A stretch of 64,000 nt of DNA from an uncultured Eubacteriales bacterium (GTDB lineage: Bacteria > Bacillota > Clostridia > Oscillospirales > Oscillospiraceae). The notes beneath the pieces are model-generated. The model made no database searches, had not been told where the DNA came from, and was given only the letters and a program-made list of their open reading frames with translations. Below, one piece after another: positions 8,396 through 18,700 of this stretch. Every line of letters begins with the position of its first letter. Positions within the stretch are counted from its first letter, which is position 1. The position numbers were made by a program, and so were the translations under genes. The stretch lies in NCBI GenBank assembly GCA_900545925.1, contig URAZ01000017.1, positions 12,074 through 76,073 of the forward strand, in the 5' to 3' direction.

Positions 8396-9436
8396 ATGGA
8401 ACAGAACTATGCGCGATACGCAGTGGAAAAGGCAGTCCAGCTGCTTGCAATCGACAGCCCGACGGGCTTTACGGACAAAGCGGCTGAGTGGGTGCAGGAG
8501 GCGTTTACATCGCTCGGCTTTGCCGCGCAGAAAACAGAAAAAGGCGGTATTTTGATCGACCTCGGCGGCAAGGAATCCAGGGAGGGCGGGCTGCTTTTGC
8601 AGGCGCACATGGATACACTCGGCGCGATGGTCGCGGAGGTCAAGGCCAATGGTCACCTGCGCGTGACGAGTCTTGGAGGCATGCGTGCGGAAAACGGAGA
8701 AACAGAAAACGTGCGCGTCTATACGCGTTCTGGCAAGGTCTATGAAGGCACACTTCAACTCTGCAATGCTTCTGTCCATGTCAACGGTGAATATGCAAAA
8801 ACAAACCGCACCTTTGACACGACCGAGATTCTGCTGGACGAGAACGTTTCTTCCGCAGAAGAAACTCGCGCGCTTGGCATTGAAACCGGCGATATCGTCT
8901 GCTTCGACCCGCGCACGCGTGTGACAGACTCTGGCTATATCAAAAGCCGATTTCTCGACGATAAGCTTTCTGTCGGTATTCTGCTCGGTTTTGCGAAATA
9001 TCTACGCGATGAAAAGAAGACGCTGCTGCGCCGCATCTATGTCCATGTGACCGTCTATGAAGAGGTCGGCTTCGGCGGTTCGGCTTCTGTGCCGGAGGGT
9101 GTAACGGAGTCCATCAGCGTCGATATGGGCTGCGTAGGTGACGGTCTTGCCTGCACAGAGCGGCAGGTATCCATCTGCGCCAAGGATTCCGGCGGCCCGT
9201 ACAGCTACGCCGTCGTCGGCAAGCTTATCGACGCGGCAAAGCGCGAGGGTGCAGACTATGCCGTTGACGTCTATCCGTACTACGGCTCCGACGTCGAAGC
9301 GACGCTCCGCGCGGGCTATGACATCCGCCACGGCCTCATCGGCTCCGGCGTCTATGCCAGCCATGGCTATGAGCGCAGCCACATGGACGGCGTTCTGAAT
9401 ACGCTCAAAACTATCAAAGGCTATCTGCACGTCTGA
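8396..9436 (+). CDS. M42 family metallopeptidase (glutamyl/deblocking aminopeptidase-like)
   Basis: A 346-residue cytoplasmic dinuclear zinc aminopeptidase of the M42 family, forming large tetrahedral or dodecameric shells in known members. Ligands visible by motif are His of LLQAHMDTLG, the Asp of SRFLDDKLS, catalytic Glu in YEEVGFGG, Asp in SVDMG, and the terminal His in YERSHMDG. The start is the ATG after AGGGAG (about 9 bases); an earlier in-frame codon at 8360 lies in the der terminator. It may scavenge peptides or remove N-terminal residues; substrate preference is not readable. Confidence 0.9.
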   Translation: MEQNYARYAVEKAVQLLAIDSPTGFTDKAAEWVQEAFTSLGFAAQKTEKGGILIDLGGKESREGGLLLQAHMDTLGAMVAEVKANGHLRVTSLGGMRAENGETENVRVYTRSGKVYEGTLQLCNASVHVNGEYAKTNRTFDTTEILLDENVSSAEETRALGIETGDIVCFDPRTRVTDSGYIKSRFLDDKLSVGILLGFAKYLRDEKKTLLRRIYVHVTVYEEVGFGGSASVPEGVTESISVDMGCVGDGLACTERQVSICAKDSGGPYSYAVVGKLIDAAKREGADYAVDVYPYYGSDVEATLRAGYDIRHGLIGSGVYASHGYERSHMDGVLNTLKTIKGYLHV

Positions 9437-9527
9437 TAAAAAGTACAACTCTGGGTGTATACCGGTAAGACAAAACGTTTGAGAGCATCGTAAAACTACT
9501 GAGATTCGAAGGATGAACGGAGGGAGC

Positions 9528-10307
9528 ATGGAAATCACGTTTGTAAATCCCGGTGCTGATTATATGATCCAGCGAATGATGGATTTTCAGGCCGAAGAGG
9601 AATCGGCCTTTTGGTCTGAACCGTTGTACCATTTCTATCCGCAGTTGGACAAGGTCTATGCTGCGGGCCTGTCATTCGATGAACGAACAGAATATATTGC
9701 ACGGACAATGCGCACTGTTTACGCTGAATCAGAGAATACGATCAACGAAAAGGCTGCTTTATACGCGCACCATTGGAAAGTCTGCAAACCGCAAATTACT
9801 GCGGCTTTATCGGATGCTTTTGGTGTGGATTGTGCCAACTTGTTTGATGACATACGGTGTAATGTAAGCCTGAATCCGATCGAACCCCGCTTTCTGAAAG
9901 AGCACTGTTACGACACATTCTTTCTGAACAGCGAACGCGGCGCGATCGGTGGCGGAATACATGAAATCATACACTTTGTTTGGTTCTATGTGTGGAACGA
10001 ACTATTCAGGGATGATTACGATGAATACGAACGTCCATCTCTTAAATGGATTTTAAGTGAGATGGTAGTTGAATCTGTAATGAAAGATGAACGCCTCAGT
10101 TCTATCAACCCATACTTTCCAAGAGAGAATGGCGGCTGTATCTATCCGTATTTCTTTGATATGATGATAGATGATAGGCCAATTTTGGATACATTGGATA
10201 CCATGTACAGAAGCCAGTCTATCAGAGAGTTTATGCGGAACAGCTATGCCTATTGCCAAAAGCACGAAGCTGAAATCAGGCAGCATATCAGGAAATCAGA
10301 AGGATAA
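9528..10307 (+). CDS. Unrecognised protein with an HExxH zinc-protease-like motif
   Basis: A 259-residue protein I do not recognise. It has no signal peptide or membrane span. A HEIIH motif in GGIHEIIHFVWFYVWNELF and a downstream acidic helix LSEMVVESVM look like the zinc-binding pair of a gluzincin-type metallopeptidase (HExxH plus Glu), but the rest of the chain shows no family hallmark. The start is the ATG preceded by GGAGG with 5-base spacing; an ATG five codons earlier has a poorer site. Codon use is more AT-rich than the neighbours, which could mean recent acquisition. The possible function is inference only. Confidence 0.6.
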   Translation: MEITFVNPGADYMIQRMMDFQAEEESAFWSEPLYHFYPQLDKVYAAGLSFDERTEYIARTMRTVYAESENTINEKAALYAHHWKVCKPQITAALSDAFGVDCANLFDDIRCNVSLNPIEPRFLKEHCYDTFFLNSERGAIGGGIHEIIHFVWFYVWNELFRDDYDEYERPSLKWILSEMVVESVMKDERLSSINPYFPRENGGCIYPYFFDMMIDDRPILDTLDTMYRSQSIREFMRNSYAYCQKHEAEIRQHIRKSEG

Positions 10308-10480
10308 GTACATAAACAGAGTGCGGTTTTTCGAAGCAGACGAATCCATCGGACAGAGAATCACGCTTTTTGTGCCCGGAAACAATATTGGGGTTGCAAC
10401 AGCTGAAGTGGGTAGGATAGCCTGCAAGGCTCAGAGTGCTCCTGAATTTTCTGCATTCGAATCCCCTCAGGCGCTTCGCA
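10308..10480 (+). other. Intergenic stretch with a possible gene remnant
   Basis: After the stop of the HExxH gene a frame continues without a start (VRFFEADESIGQRITLFVPG-NIGVATAEVGRIA) and then decays into proline/serine-rich non-coding sequence. It looks like the N-terminal end of a degraded gene, but I cannot assign it to a family. Confidence 0.3.
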
Positions 10481-10483
10481 CCA

Positions 10484-10507
10484 GCTCCCCTTGAGCCCAA
10501 GGGGAGC
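10484..10507. repeat. Small GC-rich palindrome (intergenic hairpin)
   Basis: Perfect 10-bp arms (GCTCCCCTTG and CAAGGGGAGC) with a 4-base loop. It resembles short intergenic palindromes that occur in many copies in related gut Clostridia, but only one copy is seen in this window. Without a T run it is a weak terminator. Confidence 0.5.
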
Positions 10508-10518
10508 CTTTGGGCAAC

Positions 10519-10549
10519 GAAAAAGAGCAAGCCATCTGGCTTGCTCTTT
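10519..10549 (-). terminator. Rho-independent terminator of rpmB
   Basis: Arms AAAGAGCAAGC and GCTTGCTCTTT around a 6-base loop; on the minus strand followed by further T and CG. Confidence 0.8.
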
Positions 10550-10562
10550 GGCTTGTCTTCGA

Positions 10563-10751
10563 TCAGATCGCACGCTCAACCTTGTTGGAACGCAGGCATC
10601 TTGTGCAGACATATACATGGCGCGGAGTACCGTCAACGATTGCCTTGACACGTTTGACGTTGGGCTTCCATGCACGGTTCGCACGTCTGTGAGAATGGGA
10701 GACCTTGATACCGAATGTTACGCCCTTGCCGCAGATATCGCATTTTGCCAT
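10563..10751 (-). CDS. rpmB: Ribosomal protein bL28
   Basis: A 62-residue large-subunit protein with the standard start AKCDICGKGVTFG and core SHSHRRANRAWKPNVKRV, plus a second Cys pair VCTRCLRS completing a zinc knot. ATG is chosen because GGAGG lies 8 bases upstream; the upstream GTG overlaps the ribosome site. It is monocistronic with its own promoter and terminator, divergent from hprK. Confidence 0.97.
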   Translation of the reverse strand: MAKCDICGKGVTFGIKVSHSHRRANRAWKPNVKRVKAIVDGTPRHVYVCTRCLRSNKVERAI

Positions 10752-10811
10752 CGGATGCACCTCCTTGCCGCTTGGAAAATCAATGTTGGACGCTATAAAG
10801 CGCCGACAAAT

Positions 10812-10840
10812 ATATTAGCAGATTGCGTTGGAAATTGCAA
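10812..10840 (-). promoter_or_regulatory. Promoter of rpmB
   Basis: On the minus strand TTGCAA (10835-10840), 17-base spacer, TAATAT (10812-10817), about 60 bases before the start codon. Confidence 0.6.
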
Positions 10841-10898
10841 GAACTTTTTTCGGAAAAATCCGAAAAAATCGCGCCGGGACGACAAAGGATTTTCCCTG

Positions 10899-10927
10899 TT
10901 GCGAAACCTGGGCAAAACGGGTATAAT
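10899..10927 (+). promoter_or_regulatory. Promoter of hprK
   Basis: TTGCGA (10899-10904), 17-base spacer and perfect TATAAT (10922-10927); predicted start about 20 bases before the GTG. Confidence 0.65.
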
Positions 10928-10955
10928 CAGAGTATCCTAAAATAGAGGTGATTGT

Positions 10956-11897
10956 GTGGCAAGTACCTATACGGTCCTGCTGTCCGAACTCGTTTCGGAA
11001 TTCAAGCTTGACTTTTTCTACCGGTCAACGGATTTTGACAAGATCCATGTGACCGTTGATGATATCAGCCGTCCGGGCCTTCATCTGGCAGGCTTTTTCG
11101 ACCATTATGAGCCGATGCGCGTCTATGTCTGCGGCACAGTGGAGACGGCTTATCTGCAAAAACTCACGCCGGAAGAACGGATCATTATTTTTGACCACTT
11201 CCTGTCCTATAAATGCCCGGCACTGATTTTCGCACGCGGGTTTGAGCCCATGCCGGAATGCCTTGAAATGGCGAAAAAGTACGACGTTACAGTTCTTGGA
11301 ACAAAGGATACAACATCCTATATCGTTTCGAGCCTTATCACCTATCTGAAAAGTTCGCTTGCTCCGCGCGTCACGCGCCACGGTGTTCTGGTCGAGATCT
11401 ACGGCGAAGGCATTCTCATCAACGGCGACAGCGGTATCGGTAAGAGCGAGACGGCTATCGAACTTGTCAAACGCGGCCATCGACTCATTGCGGACGATGC
11501 AGTCGAGATTAAAAAGGTGTCGCCGCATGAATTAGTCGGATCCGCACCCCCGGTTTTGAAGCATTATATCGAACTGCGCGGCATCGGTGTCATCAATGTT
11601 GCAAAGCTGTTCGGTATGGGCGCAGTTAAGGAGAGTTCCAACATTGACCTGATCATCAATATGGTGCCTTGGCGTGACGGCGAGGCCTATGACCGTCTCG
11701 GCATGGAGACGCAGTATACGGAGATTCTGGATGTCAAGGTTCCGTCCATTACGGTGCCTATTACGCCGGGCCGAAATCTTGCCGTGATTTTTGAGGTCGC
11801 CGCCATGAACAACCGTCAGAAGCGTATGGGTTATAATGCTGCCGTAGAATTTACTGAACAGATGAGCAAATACTTTACGGCCCGCAATGACGACTGA
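10956..11897 (+). CDS. hprK: HPr kinase/phosphorylase
   Basis: A 313-residue bifunctional enzyme that phosphorylates HPr on Ser46 or reverses it, controlling catabolite repression and sugar uptake in Firmicutes. The N-terminal half is the HPrK N domain; the C-terminal half has the P loop GDSGIGKS (157-164), followed by ADDAVEIKK, and the family signature ELRGIGVINV. The start is a GTG with GAGGTG upstream. It is monocistronic: its own promoter in front and a terminator behind. Note the absence of any PTS gene in the window. Confidence 0.96.
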   Translation: MASTYTVLLSELVSEFKLDFFYRSTDFDKIHVTVDDISRPGLHLAGFFDHYEPMRVYVCGTVETAYLQKLTPEERIIIFDHFLSYKCPALIFARGFEPMPECLEMAKKYDVTVLGTKDTTSYIVSSLITYLKSSLAPRVTRHGVLVEIYGEGILINGDSGIGKSETAIELVKRGHRLIADDAVEIKKVSPHELVGSAPPVLKHYIELRGIGVINVAKLFGMGAVKESSNIDLIINMVPWRDGEAYDRLGMETQYTEILDVKVPSITVPITPGRNLAVIFEVAAMNNRQKRMGYNAAVEFTEQMSKYFTARNDD

Positions 11898-11913
11898 ACC
11901 AAAGAAACCACCG

Positions 11914-11952
11914 AAAAGAGGAACCGGCTGGCTGGTTCCTCTTTTATTTTTA
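11914..11952 (+). terminator. Rho-independent terminator of hprK
   Basis: A 12-bp perfect stem (AAAAGAGGAACC with GGTTCCTCTTTT), 8-base loop, then ATTTTTATTT. Confidence 0.9.
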
Positions 11953-12008
11953 TTTGAGATGTGATATGATAAAAAACCGATAAAAAAATTATCCACCCGG
12001 AGGCGTTT

Positions 12009-12917
12009 ATGTGGAGTTCCGAACTTCAGCAGACCATCATTCAAAGCTGCAAAACGGCAGAGTTTCGGCTTCTGGAGCCGCTGAGCCGGCACACATCCTT
12101 CCGTATCGGCGGGCCCGCCGCAGTCATGGTGTTTCCCAAGACTGTGGAGGAACTAAAACCGCTGCTGCAAACCGCTTCGGCGCATGGAATCACACCGTAT
12201 ATCTTAGGTGCCGGGACAAATGTGCTGGCCCCAGACGAGGGACTGCAGGCGATCGTCATCTGCCTGAAGGACGCACTGACAAGCATCCGTCTTCTGGATA
12301 AGACAAGGATGGAAGTTTTTGCAGGCGAAAGCATGGCGAAAGCGGCTGTCTTTGCCAAGAACCACGCGCTGACCGGGCTGGAATTTGCCCATGGCATTCC
12401 GGGAACACTTGGCGGCGGCGTGTTTATGAACGCGGGCGCTTACGGCGGAGAAATGAAGCAAATCGTGGAATCCGTGACTGTTTTGACCATGGGCGGAGAA
12501 GAGAAAATGCTGTCCGGCGAGGAATCGGCATTTGCCTATCGCACGAGCGTCTATCAGACGCTGCCATGTGTGATCGTCAAAGCTGTTTTGCGTTTGCAGC
12601 CGGGAGACCCGGAGACGATTGGACAAACGATGCGCACGCTGATGAAAAAGCGCAAGGCCTCGCAGCCGCTGGAATTGCCATCCGCCGGAAGCACGTTCAA
12701 GCGTCCGACCGGGTATTTTGCAGGCCCGCTCATCGAACAAGCCGGACTCAAGGGCTGTGGAGTCGGCGGCGCGGGGGTATCAAAAAAGCATGCGGGATTT
12801 ATTGTGAATACCGGTGGTGCAACGGCTGAAGATATAAAGAAGACGATTGCAATGGTGCAGTCCCGTGTATGGGAGACATCCGGTGTCCGGCTTGAGCCGG
12901 AGGTTCGGATCTGGTAA
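12009..12917 (+). CDS. murB: UDP-N-acetylmuramate dehydrogenase MurB
   Basis: A 302-residue cytoplasmic flavoenzyme that reduces UDP-GlcNAc-enolpyruvate to UDP-MurNAc in peptidoglycan synthesis. FAD-binding features are PYILGAGTNVLAPD, EFAHGIPGTLGGGVFMNAGAYGG and YRTSVYQ; the catalytic Ser region is SAGSTFKRP and the terminal Glu is in RLEPEVRIW. Length and the lack of the extra lobe fit type II MurB of Gram-positives. GGAGG is 8 bases before the ATG. It starts a run of murB-rapZ-yvcK-whiA-dnaE with short gaps or overlaps. Confidence 0.96.
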   Translation: MWSSELQQTIIQSCKTAEFRLLEPLSRHTSFRIGGPAAVMVFPKTVEELKPLLQTASAHGITPYILGAGTNVLAPDEGLQAIVICLKDALTSIRLLDKTRMEVFAGESMAKAAVFAKNHALTGLEFAHGIPGTLGGGVFMNAGAYGGEMKQIVESVTVLTMGGEEKMLSGEESAFAYRTSVYQTLPCVIVKAVLRLQPGDPETIGQTMRTLMKKRKASQPLELPSAGSTFKRPTGYFAGPLIEQAGLKGCGVGGAGVSKKHAGFIVNTGGATAEDIKKTIAMVQSRVWETSGVRLEPEVRIW

Positions 12918-12929
12918 AAGGAGAAAACT

Positions 12930-13790
12930 ATGCAGTTTGTTATCATTTCCGGCATGTCCGGCGCAGGAAAGAGCAAGGCCGCGTCCGACCTTGAGGATCT
13001 CGGATTTTACTGTGTTGACAATATGCCGGCGGAGATGATCCCACAGTTTGCACAGCTGTGTCTGGCAACAAAGGGACGGTATGAGAAGGTCGCGCTTGTA
13101 ACGGATATCCGCGCAAGCATGACGTTTGACGCCCTGTTTCAGGCGCTGCAGAAGCTAGATGACATGCACTTGCAATATTCCATCTACTATATCGAGGCGT
13201 CCACAGCGGTCATTATTAAGCGTTATAAGGAAACGCGCCGTCTGCACCCGCTCATGAAGGACGGCTCCACGCTTGAAAACGCCATCGCGCGGGAACGGGA
13301 ACTGTTGGCTCCTGTGCGCAACCGCGCCAGCGCAATCATTGATACGTCTAATCTTTCTACAGGCAAACTGCGCGGCCAGCTGATCGATTTGGTTGCGGGC
13401 GGGATGCGGGAGCATTCGATGGACGTGCGTGTCGTGTCGTTCGGCTTCAAATATGGTCTGCCGCTGGAAGCTGATCTGGTCTTCGATGTGCGGTTTTTGC
13501 CGAACCCGTATTATATCCCTGAACTGAAGCAGCAGACCGGGCTGGACGAGCCTGTGAAGAATTTTGTATTCAAATACCAGCAGACGCTGGACTTTGTGGC
13601 AAAAACCGAGGATCTGCTGTCGTTCCTGCTGCCTAACTATCTGGACGAGGGTAAAACGGATCTTGTGATCGCCGTTGGCTGCACAGGCGGCAAGCACCGG
13701 AGCGTTTGCATTGCAAAAGAACTGTTTGAGTTCGTATCCAAGAAAGGCTACGCGGCCACGCTCAGCCACCGTGATATGGGCAGAAGGTGA
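12930..13790 (+). CDS. rapZ: RNase adapter / nucleotide-binding protein RapZ (YvcJ)
   Basis: A 286-residue P-loop protein. Walker A is GMSGAGKS near residues 8-15, followed by DLEDLGFYCVDNMP; the C-terminal half has GFKYGLPLEADLVFDVRFLPNPYY and the conserved GCTGGKHRSV that forms the RNA/phosphosugar-binding domain in E. coli RapZ. In Firmicutes YvcJ hydrolyses nucleotides and affects competence; here its role is inferred from the conserved rapZ-yvcK-whiA neighbourhood. It overlaps yvcK by 4 bases. Confidence 0.95.
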   Translation: MQFVIISGMSGAGKSKAASDLEDLGFYCVDNMPAEMIPQFAQLCLATKGRYEKVALVTDIRASMTFDALFQALQKLDDMHLQYSIYYIEASTAVIIKRYKETRRLHPLMKDGSTLENAIARERELLAPVRNRASAIIDTSNLSTGKLRGQLIDLVAGGMREHSMDVRVVSFGFKYGLPLEADLVFDVRFLPNPYYIPELKQQTGLDEPVKNFVFKYQQTLDFVAKTEDLLSFLLPNYLDEGKTDLVIAVGCTGGKHRSVCIAKELFEFVSKKGYAATLSHRDMGRR

Positions 13791-14803
13791 GCAACGTGAC
13801 AGAATTTACAGAACAAATCCGGCTCTATGAGCCGCACCGCAGGCAGCCGCGCATTGCCGCAATCGGCGGCGGTCATGGGCTATCCGCCATGCTGCGGGGT
13901 CTGAAAACCTATACGAAGAATATTACAGCCATCGTCACCGTAGCGGACGACGGCGGCGGCTCCGGTATGCTCCGGGAGGATCTCGGCATGCTTCCACCGG
14001 GTGATATCCGCAACTGCATCATGGCGCTTGCCAACACGGAACCAACCATGCAGCAGCTGCTCAATTACCGCTTTACTGACGGAAGCCTTGCCGGGCAGAG
14101 TTTTGGCAATCTGTTTCTGGCGGCGATGAACGGCATTTCCGGCTCGTTCGACGAAGCGGTTCACCGCATGGGAGATGTTCTGGCCATTACCGGCCGCGTT
14201 CTTCCCGTTACAAATCAGGACGTGCGTCTGGAAGCTGAATTTCACGACGGCAGCCGTACACTCGGCGAAAGCAAAATCTTTTACGCAAAAAAAATCAATA
14301 ATTCCCGCATCCGTAAGGTACGCCTTGTACCGGAACGCCCGACTGCTCTGCCGGAGAGTGTTCGGGCTATCCGCGATGCAGATATTGTCGTGATCGGCCC
14401 AGGAAGCCTGTATACCAGCATTATTCCGAACTTTCTGGTCGGTGGCATCGCAGATGCCGTCCGGCAGAGCAGAGCATTGAAGATTTATGTGTTGAATATC
14501 ATGACGCAGGATGGCGAGACAGACGGCTATGACGCCGACGATCATGTCCGTGCAATCCTGGAACACGCAGGCCCAGGCGTAATGGACGTGTGCATTGCAA
14601 ATGATGAACCCGTGCCGCCGGAGATTATGGAGCCGTACGCAAAGGAAGGCGTGTCGCAGCTTGAACTGCGCCGTGAGGATCTGGAACAGATGGGGCTTGC
14701 CGTGCGCACGTTCCCGCTTCTGGAGCCAGGACGTTATATCCGCCATAACTCTGACGCTCTGGCGCGTGCGATTTTGTCTGTATGGCGTGAATTTAGAACC
14801 TGA
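13787..14803 (+). CDS. yvcK: Gluconeogenesis factor YvcK family protein
   Basis: A 338-residue CofD-like protein. It has the nucleotide-binding start AAIGGGHGLSAMLRGLK and the VADDGGGSGMLRE loop, then PGDIRNCIMALA. In Bacillus YvcK binds UDP-sugars and is needed for growth on gluconeogenic carbon sources and for normal cell shape. The first possible start is a GTG overlapping the rapZ stop; a second GTG at 13796 has AGAAGG 9 bases upstream and may be the true one. It is part of the rapZ-yvcK-whiA triad. Confidence 0.93.
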   Translation: MSNVTEFTEQIRLYEPHRRQPRIAAIGGGHGLSAMLRGLKTYTKNITAIVTVADDGGGSGMLREDLGMLPPGDIRNCIMALANTEPTMQQLLNYRFTDGSLAGQSFGNLFLAAMNGISGSFDEAVHRMGDVLAITGRVLPVTNQDVRLEAEFHDGSRTLGESKIFYAKKINNSRIRKVRLVPERPTALPESVRAIRDADIVVIGPGSLYTSIIPNFLVGGIADAVRQSRALKIYVLNIMTQDGETDGYDADDHVRAILEHAGPGVMDVCIANDEPVPPEIMEPYAKEGVSQLELRREDLEQMGLAVRTFPLLEPGRYIRHNSDALARAILSVWREFRT

Positions 14804-14828
14804 AGAACAAGAGGAGGTGAACGCCGTT

Positions 14829-15725
14829 ATGTCTTTCTCATCCAACGTCAAGCAGGAATTGTGTCGGCTGCCGATCAATCGAAAAATGGAGGCCGCTGCC
14901 GAACTGTATGGCATTTTACTCTATTGCAATGCGTTTACATCTGAGTTTGTCCGCATTACAACGGAATCCCGCGATCTGGCAGAACGCCTGCCGCGTCTCA
15001 TGAAAAAGGTTTTCGGCTTTTCCTTTGATCAGGAGCCGGAGGAAGATACCGGAAAGCTGCTTTTTGTCATGGAATCACAGGGGAAAATCCATAAAATGTT
15101 TGCACAGTTTGGCCTGTCAGCGGCCAGAGATGTGACACTGCATGTGAATTACGGCATGCTGGAAGAGGACGAGGAACGGCTGGCGTTTTTGCGCGGCGCG
15201 TTTTTGTCCGGTGGGTCTGTTACAGATCCTGCAAAGCGGTATCATCTGGAACTGACGACCTCCCACTATAAGGTCAGCCGCGAAACGTACACGCTGTTGC
15301 TGGATGCCGGATTTGCCCCAAAGGAGACAACACGCAGCGGAAACAGCATTCTGTATTTCAAGCAGAGTGATATGATTGAGGACTTTCTGACCGCAATCGG
15401 TGCGCCGGTGTGCGCAATGGGAGTGATGGAAGCAAAGGTCGAAAAGGATCTTCGCAATGGCGTTAATCGCCGCGTCAACTGTGAAACAGCAAATCTGACC
15501 AAAGTCGTAGATGCGTCGATGGAGCAGGTCGCAGCAATCAAAAAGCTTCAAAAACGCGGCCAACTCAACGATCTGCCGCTGAAGCTTCGTGAGACAGCGA
15601 AACTTCGGCTTGAAAATCCGGAGGCGACATTGCAGGAACTTGCTTCCATGCAGACCCCGCCTGTTTCCAAGTCTGCAATGAACCACCGCATGCGCAAGCT
15701 TGTTGCGCTTGCGGACGAAAGCTGA
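14829..15725 (+). CDS. whiA: Sporulation/cell-division regulator WhiA
   Basis: A 298-residue DNA-binding protein. Residues about 5-190 form a degenerate LAGLIDADG homing-endonuclease fold (the block LRGAFLSGGSVTDPAKRYHLEL), and the C-terminal 90 residues a helix-turn-helix (LRETAKLRLENPEATLQELA, then VSKSAMNHRMRKL). WhiA controls division and chromosome segregation in Gram-positives. The ATG has AGGAGGTGA upstream; a longer in-frame open stretch inside yvcK is discarded. It follows yvcK by 25 bases and precedes dnaE by 14. Confidence 0.95.
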   Translation: MSFSSNVKQELCRLPINRKMEAAAELYGILLYCNAFTSEFVRITTESRDLAERLPRLMKKVFGFSFDQEPEEDTGKLLFVMESQGKIHKMFAQFGLSAARDVTLHVNYGMLEEDEERLAFLRGAFLSGGSVTDPAKRYHLELTTSHYKVSRETYTLLLDAGFAPKETTRSGNSILYFKQSDMIEDFLTAIGAPVCAMGVMEAKVEKDLRNGVNRRVNCETANLTKVVDASMEQVAAIKKLQKRGQLNDLPLKLRETAKLRLENPEATLQELASMQTPPVSKSAMNHRMRKLVALADES

Positions 15726-15739
15726 GAGGAGAAAACGCC

Positions 15740-18700
15740 ATGGCCTTTGTGCATCTGCATGTTCACAGCGAATACAGCCTGCTTGACGGAGCCTGTCGCA
15801 TCGGCTCTATGATGGACCGGGTGCAGGAACTCGGTCAGGACGCCATTGCCCTGACCGACCATGGCGTCATGTATGGCACGATTGATTTTTACCGCGCAGC
15901 AAAAAAAGCCGGGATCAAGCCCATTATCGGCTGCGAGGTCTATGTTGCGCGCCGAACACACTTTGATAAGGTTCATGGCATTGATAAGGAGCCATATCAT
16001 CTGGTTCTGCTCTGTGAAAACGAAATTGGCTATCGAAACCTCAGCTATATGGTTTCGCTCGGCTTTACCGAGGGTTTTTATAACCGTCCGCGCGTGGATA
16101 TGGATCTGCTGCGGGAGCACCACGAGGGACTGATTGCGCTCTCAGCATGCCTTGCGGGCCGTATCCCTCAGGCAATCATGCAGGAAGACCTGGATGCAGC
16201 AGAGCAGGCTGCGCGCGAATATGCGGAGATCTTCGGCCCAGAGCACTTTTATCTGGAATTGCAGGATCACGGCATTCCTGAGCAGAGAACGGTCAACGGA
16301 CAGATCCGCAAGCTTGCGGACAAGCTGGGCCTGCCGCTCGTAGTGACGAACGATGCGCATTACCTGCGCAAATCAGACGCAAAAATGCAGGATGTGCTGC
16401 TCTGCATCCAGACTGGCAAGACGGTAGACGACCCGAACCGTATGAAATTTGAGACGGAAGAATTCTATCTCAAGAGTGAAGAAGAACTGCGCAGCCTCTT
16501 CCCGGATGTGCCGGAAGCGTTTGAAAATACCGTCCAGATTGCAGAGCGATGCAATGTGGAATTCACATTCGGTAAGTACTTCCTGCCGGAATTCAAGCTT
16601 CCGGAGGGGGTAACGAGTCTTTCCTATCTTAAGCAGCTTTGCCGGGAAGGCTTTGATGAACTGTACGGCACGGCGCATCCGGAATACATGCAGCAGCTGG
16701 AATATGAGATCGACATGATTGAGAAAATGGGCTTTACGGACTATTTCCTAATCGTGTGGGATTTTGTACGCTTTGCCAAATCTGCCGGGATTCCCGTTGG
16801 GCCTGGACGCGGCAGCGCCGCTGGCTCCATGGTGACCTATTGCTTGCATATCACCGAGATTGATCCGATGAAATACGGCCTGTATTTCGAGCGCTTCTTA
16901 AATCCAGCTCGTGTGACCATGCCGGATATCGACATGGATTTTGGGGATACCAGACGAGGAGAGGTCGTTGACTATGTCCGGCAGAAATACGGCGAGGATC
17001 ATGTCGCACAGATCGTCACGTTCGGCACCATGGCGGCACGAGCTGCCATCCGCGATGTAGGCCGGGTCATGAACTTCACATTTGCCGAAACAGATGCCGT
17101 TGCAAAGCTCGTGCCGACCACGCTTCACATCACGCTCAAGGACGCGCTGAAGCAGTCCTCACAGCTAAGGCAGATGTATGACGGCGATGCGCGCGTCAAG
17201 GAACTTGTCGATACGGCCATGGCTCTTGAGGGCATGCCGCGCAATACCTCGACACATGCGGCAGGCGTGGTCATTACCAAGCTGCCAGTCTACAATTATG
17301 TGCCCCTCGCAACAAATGATGGAACCATTGTCACGGAATACACCATGACGACGCTGGAGGAACTGGGGCTTCTCAAAATGGACTTCCTCGGCTTGCGAAA
17401 CATCACCGTCATTGACGACGCGATCCGCGATATCCGGAAGACGGAGCCGGATTTCTCCATGTCCCGCGTGACGGACAACGACCCCAAGGTCATGGACATG
17501 CTCACGCAGGGCAGAACGGCCGGCGTATTTCAGATGGAATCGACCGGCATGACGGGCGTGTGCATGGGCCTGAAGCCGCAGTCGATTGAAGATCTCTCCA
17601 TCATCGTTGCAGCCTACCGTCCCGGTCCGATGGAATCGATTCCGCGTCTGATCGCCTGCAAGCAGGATCCGTCGCTTGTCAAGTACAAGCACCCGATGCT
17701 GAAGCCTATCCTTTCCGTTACCTACGGCTGTATTCTTTATCAGGAGCAGGTCATCGAGATATTCCGGAAGCTTGCCGGATATTCGCTTGGACAGGCGGAC
17801 ATGGTGCGCCGCGCCATGAGCAAGAAAAAGGCCAAGGACATCGAAAAAGAGCGCGGGGCCTTCATCCGAGGCGATGCCTCGCGTAATATCACCGGCTGCG
17901 TTGCAAACGGCATCCCAGAACAGACGGCGGAAGCAATCTATAATGAGATGTATGATTTTGCGAACTACGCGTTCAACAAGGCGCATTCCGTCTGCTATGC
18001 GGTGATCGCGTACCAGACTGCGTGGTTCAAATGCTATTACCCGCGTGAGTATATGGCGGCGCTCATGACGTCAGTGCTGGGCAGTTCAGTCAAGATTTCT
18101 GAGTATATTTCCGAGTGCCGTGCGATGGGTATTGCGCTGCTGCCGCCGGATATCAATGAATCCAATGATAACTTCACTGTTGTGCCAGGCGGAATCCGTT
18201 TCGGTCTGGCGGCGATCAAGAATATCGGACGCGGCTTTATTCAGAAGGTCATGAACGAGCGCGAACAGGGTGGAAAGTTCACCAGTCTTGAGGATTTTGC
18301 CTCCCGTATGTACGGGACAGATCTGAACAAGCGCGCGCTGGAAAATCTCATCAAGGCAGGCGCCTGCGACAGTTTTGGACTCAACCGTGCCCAGATGCTG
18401 CGCATTTACGAACTAGTGCTCGACGCTGCTGCCAGCCGGAAAAATAAAAACATCGACGGTCAAATGGGCTTGTTCGATCTGCTGTCCGGCGAGGACAGCG
18501 CCGCCGTTATGCCTGCTGTGCAGGTGCCGGATATTCCAGAAATGAGTGTACAGGAGAAAATGAATCTGGAAAAGCAGACAACAGGCCTGTATCTATCTGG
18601 CCACCCGATGGACGAGTACCGCCCTCTGCTGCGCGGCATGGATGTTGTGCCTATCGGCGAGATTCTTGAGTGCTTTGAAAATGGCGACGAGACCTATCAG

